Source: Robiginitomaculum sp.
Lineage (GTDB): Bacteria > Pseudomonadota > Alphaproteobacteria > Caulobacterales > Maricaulaceae
Assembly: GCA_026993275.1 (NCBI GenBank)
Contig: JALWUB010000096.1
Coordinates: 1-8,063 of the forward strand
Direction: 5' to 3'
Length of the DNA: 8,063 nucleotides
Shown: in pieces, positions 6,496 to 8,063 of the stretch
Layout: the number at the start of each line of letters is the position of its first letter
How positions within the stretch are numbered: the first letter of the stretch is position 1
The notes under the pieces: generated by a model
What the model was told of the DNA's origin: nothing
The model's database searches: none
The model's input: the letters and a program-made list of their open reading frames with translations, nothing else
Position numbers and translations under genes: made by a program

Positions 6496-6520
6496 TGTCA
6501 ATTGCGGTATACCGAAATTG
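6496..6520. promoter_or_regulatory. Dyad operator overlapping a TTGACA box upstream of the secreted-protein gene
   Basis: Bases 6499-6520 form a 22-base dyad in which 10 of 11 pairs match: arms CAATT and AATTG around the perfect palindrome CGGTATACCG (6505-6514). It has no central spacer and no U-run after it, so it reads better as a protein-binding DNA site than as an RNA terminator. It overlaps TTGACA on the minus strand (6501-6496), a consensus -35 box. No good -10 lies 16-19 bases further on; a TATAGA at 6448-6443 is too far away to pair with it. The promoter itself is therefore unproven. The site starts 8 bases after the mutase stop, so a weak 3' hairpin is an alternative reading. Confidence 0.35.
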
Positions 6521-6527
6521 TTGCCGG

Positions 6528-8063
6528 TTACGGCCTGTTGCGCCTTGAGCGCAGCAATTCGATCAGCTCCAGCGCCGCCCTGGCGGCCACGGTGCCGGGC
6601 AGAAACACCGCCGATGCGCCCATGTCTTTCAGCACCGGCACGTCACCGGGCGGAATGACGCCGCCGACGATGATGCGGATATCGCTGCGCCCGGCATCGG
6701 CAAGTGCTGTCTTGAGTTGCGGCACGAAGGTCAGATGCCCTGCGGCCAGGGTGGAGACGGCGATCAGGTCCACATCCTTTTCAACCCCCAGCGCCGCCGC
6801 CTCTTCGGGGCTTTGAAACAGCGGCCCCGGCGTCACCTCCCAGCCCAGGTCCAGCAGTGCGCTGGCCATCACCTTCTGGCCCCGGTCATGGCCATCCTGG
6901 CCCAGCTTGGCGATCAGTATGCGCGGCTTGCGGCCATAGTCTTCTGCAAACGCCTGCGCCTGGCTTGCGGCCTGCTGCATCAGCGCATCCGCGCCGCCTT
7001 CGCGCCGGTACACCCCCTTGAGGGCGGCAGGCGTGGCCTCGTGGCGGCCAAACACCTTTTCCAGTGCCAGCGACATTTCGCCGACCGTGGCCAGGGCGCT
7101 GGCCGCATCAATGGCCAGGCCCAGAAGATTGCCCTTGCCGGTGCGCGCGGCCTCGGTCATGGCGCGCAAGGCCGCGTGCACCCTGTCTTCGTCGCGGCTG
7201 GCACGCAGGCGCTTCAGGCGCTCGATCTGGTTTTGCAGCACCTTGGCATTGTCCACCTTAAGCACCGGCACGTCCTCGCCCTCGCCGGGCGGCGCGGGAT
7301 AGATGTTGACGCCGGTGATCGGCTGCTGGCCGCTGTCAATGCGTGCCTGGGTGCGCGTTGCCGCCTCTTCGATGCGCCGCTGCGGCACACCGGCCTCGAT
7401 GGCCCTGGTCATGCCGCCCAGGGCCTCGACTTCCCGGATATGCGCCAGCGCCCGCTCCGCCAGGTCCGCGGTCAGACGCTCGACATAGTATGAGCCCCCC
7501 CAGGGGTCGATAGTGGCGGTGGCCCCGGCCTCTTCTTGCAGAAACAACTGGGTGTTGCGGGCAATGCGCGCCGAAAAATCGGTCGGCAGGGCCAGCGCCT
7601 CGTCCAGGGCATTGGTGTGCAGCGACTGGGTGCCGCCATCGGCGGCGGCCATGGCCTCCAGGCAGGTGCGGGTGATGTTGTTGTAGACGTCCTGTGCCGT
7701 CAGCGACCAGCCGGAGGTCTGGCAATGGGCGCGCAGGCACAGGGATCTGGGATTTTGCGGGGCGAAATGATCGCGCATGAGCTGCGCCCACAACAGCCTT
7801 CCTGCGCGCAGCTTGGCGGTTTCCATGAAGGGGTTCATGCCAATGCCCCAGAAGAAGGACAGGCGCGGCGCAAAACGGTCCACATCCATGCCCGCGGCGA
7901 TGCCGGTGCGCACATATTCAATGCCGTCGGCCAGGGTGTAGGCCAGTTCCAGATCGGCGCTCGCCCCGGCTTCCTGCATGTGGTAGCCGGAAATGGAAAT
8001 CGGGTTGAAGCGCGGCATGTGCTGCGCCGTCCAGGCAAAGATGTCGGAGACGATGCGCAAGGA
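6528..8063 (-). CDS. scpA: Methylmalonyl-CoA mutase, C-terminal part (5' end outside window)
   Basis: About 511 residues of an enzyme that is normally about 710 long; the missing 200 N-terminal residues lie beyond 8063. It interconverts (R)-methylmalonyl-CoA and succinyl-CoA with adenosylcobalamin in the cytosol, feeding propionyl-CoA from odd-chain fatty acids and branched amino acids into the TCA cycle. The barrel domain shows ISISGYHMQEAG, FAPRLSFFW (catalytic-site Arg), AHCQTSGWSL (catalytic His), GGTQSLHTNA and ALPTDFSARIARNTQ. After a linker, the cobalamin-binding domain shows KLGQDGHDRG, which holds the DxHxxG base-off/His-on motif (about 6879-6905), then LAAGH and GGVIPPGD. The reading frame enters from the window edge with Ser-Leu-Arg-Ile; the TTG at 8060 is an internal Leu codon and not a start. 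These motifs favour methylmalonyl- over isobutyryl-CoA mutase; ethylmalonyl-CoA mutase is a less likely alternative. No functional link to the downstream secreted proteins is apparent. Confidence 0.95.
   Translation of the reverse strand, partial: SLRIVSDIFAWTAQHMPRFNPISISGYHMQEAGASADLELAYTLADGIEYVRTGIAAGMDVDRFAPRLSFFWGIGMNPFMETAKLRAGRLLWAQLMRDHFAPQNPRSLCLRAHCQTSGWSLTAQDVYNNITRTCLEAMAAADGGTQSLHTNALDEALALPTDFSARIARNTQLFLQEEAGATATIDPWGGSYYVERLTADLAERALAHIREVEALGGMTRAIEAGVPQRRIEEAATRTQARIDSGQQPITGVNIYPAPPGEGEDVPVLKVDNAKVLQNQIERLKRLRASRDEDRVHAALRAMTEAARTGKGNLLGLAIDAASALATVGEMSLALEKVFGRHEATPAALKGVYRREGGADALMQQAASQAQAFAEDYGRKPRILIAKLGQDGHDRGQKVMASALLDLGWEVTPGPLFQSPEEAAALGVEKDVDLIAVSTLAAGHLTFVPQLKTALADAGRSDIRIIVGGVIPPGDVPVLKDMGASAVFLPGTVAARAALELIELLRSRRNRP

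Noticed and set aside
2241..6527. CRISPR arrays, tRNA genes or insertion-sequence ends in the intergenic stretches
   Set aside because: No regularly spaced repeats, cloverleaf with TTCGANNC arm, transposase frame or long terminal inverted repeats were found on reading both strands.
7303..7488. Short plus-strand open frames within the mutase gene
   Set aside because: All are opposite highly conserved mutase motifs and show no ribosome site or domain.
8058..8060. TTG at 8060 as the start of the mutase
   Set aside because: The codon encodes Leu within the conserved S-L-R-I stretch of the barrel domain, and about 200 family residues are missing before it. The gene continues past the window.

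Overview
The window looks like a chromosomal segment of a GC-rich alphaproteobacterium. Coding regions run at about two-thirds GC in the stretches I counted by eye. The methylmalonyl-CoA mutase resembles alphaproteobacterial homologues, and several proteins carry Tat or Sec export signals. Apart from an 80-base gene end at the left edge, every gene I can support is on the minus strand, so transcription runs right to left. I see no tRNA, rRNA, CRISPR array, insertion sequence or phage gene.

From right to left: (1) 8063-6528 is the C-terminal ~510 residues of methylmalonyl-CoA mutase, a cobalamin enzyme of propionate metabolism, cut by the window edge. (2) 6364-4637 and 4411-2462 are two secreted proteins of unknown function. 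They share an N-terminal half with four similarly spaced cysteines, and each has its own upstream region with operator-like dyads. The downstream one (4411-2462) has the best promoter in the window, and the coding sequence of its C-terminal half is poorer in GC. (3) 2240-77 is a tightly coupled three-gene operon: a Tat-exported M19 (renal dipeptidase/dehydropeptidase family) enzyme, a Tat-exported RidA-like protein, and a second RidA protein with a Sec or lipoprotein signal. Each junction is a 4-base ATGA overlap. (4) 1-80 is the end of a plus-strand membrane protein gene, whose stop overlaps the stop of the last RidA gene.

The most interesting idea is that the three-gene operon is one exported pathway. 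M19 enzymes of the renal type are dehydropeptidases: cleaving a dehydrodipeptide releases an enamine amino acid such as 2-aminoacrylate. RidA proteins hydrolyse exactly such enamine/imine products to a keto acid and ammonia. Dipeptidase and RidA together, all exported and translationally coupled, would make a periplasmic route for scavenging or detoxifying dehydropeptides. This is inference from gene context and family knowledge; the sequence does not prove the substrate.
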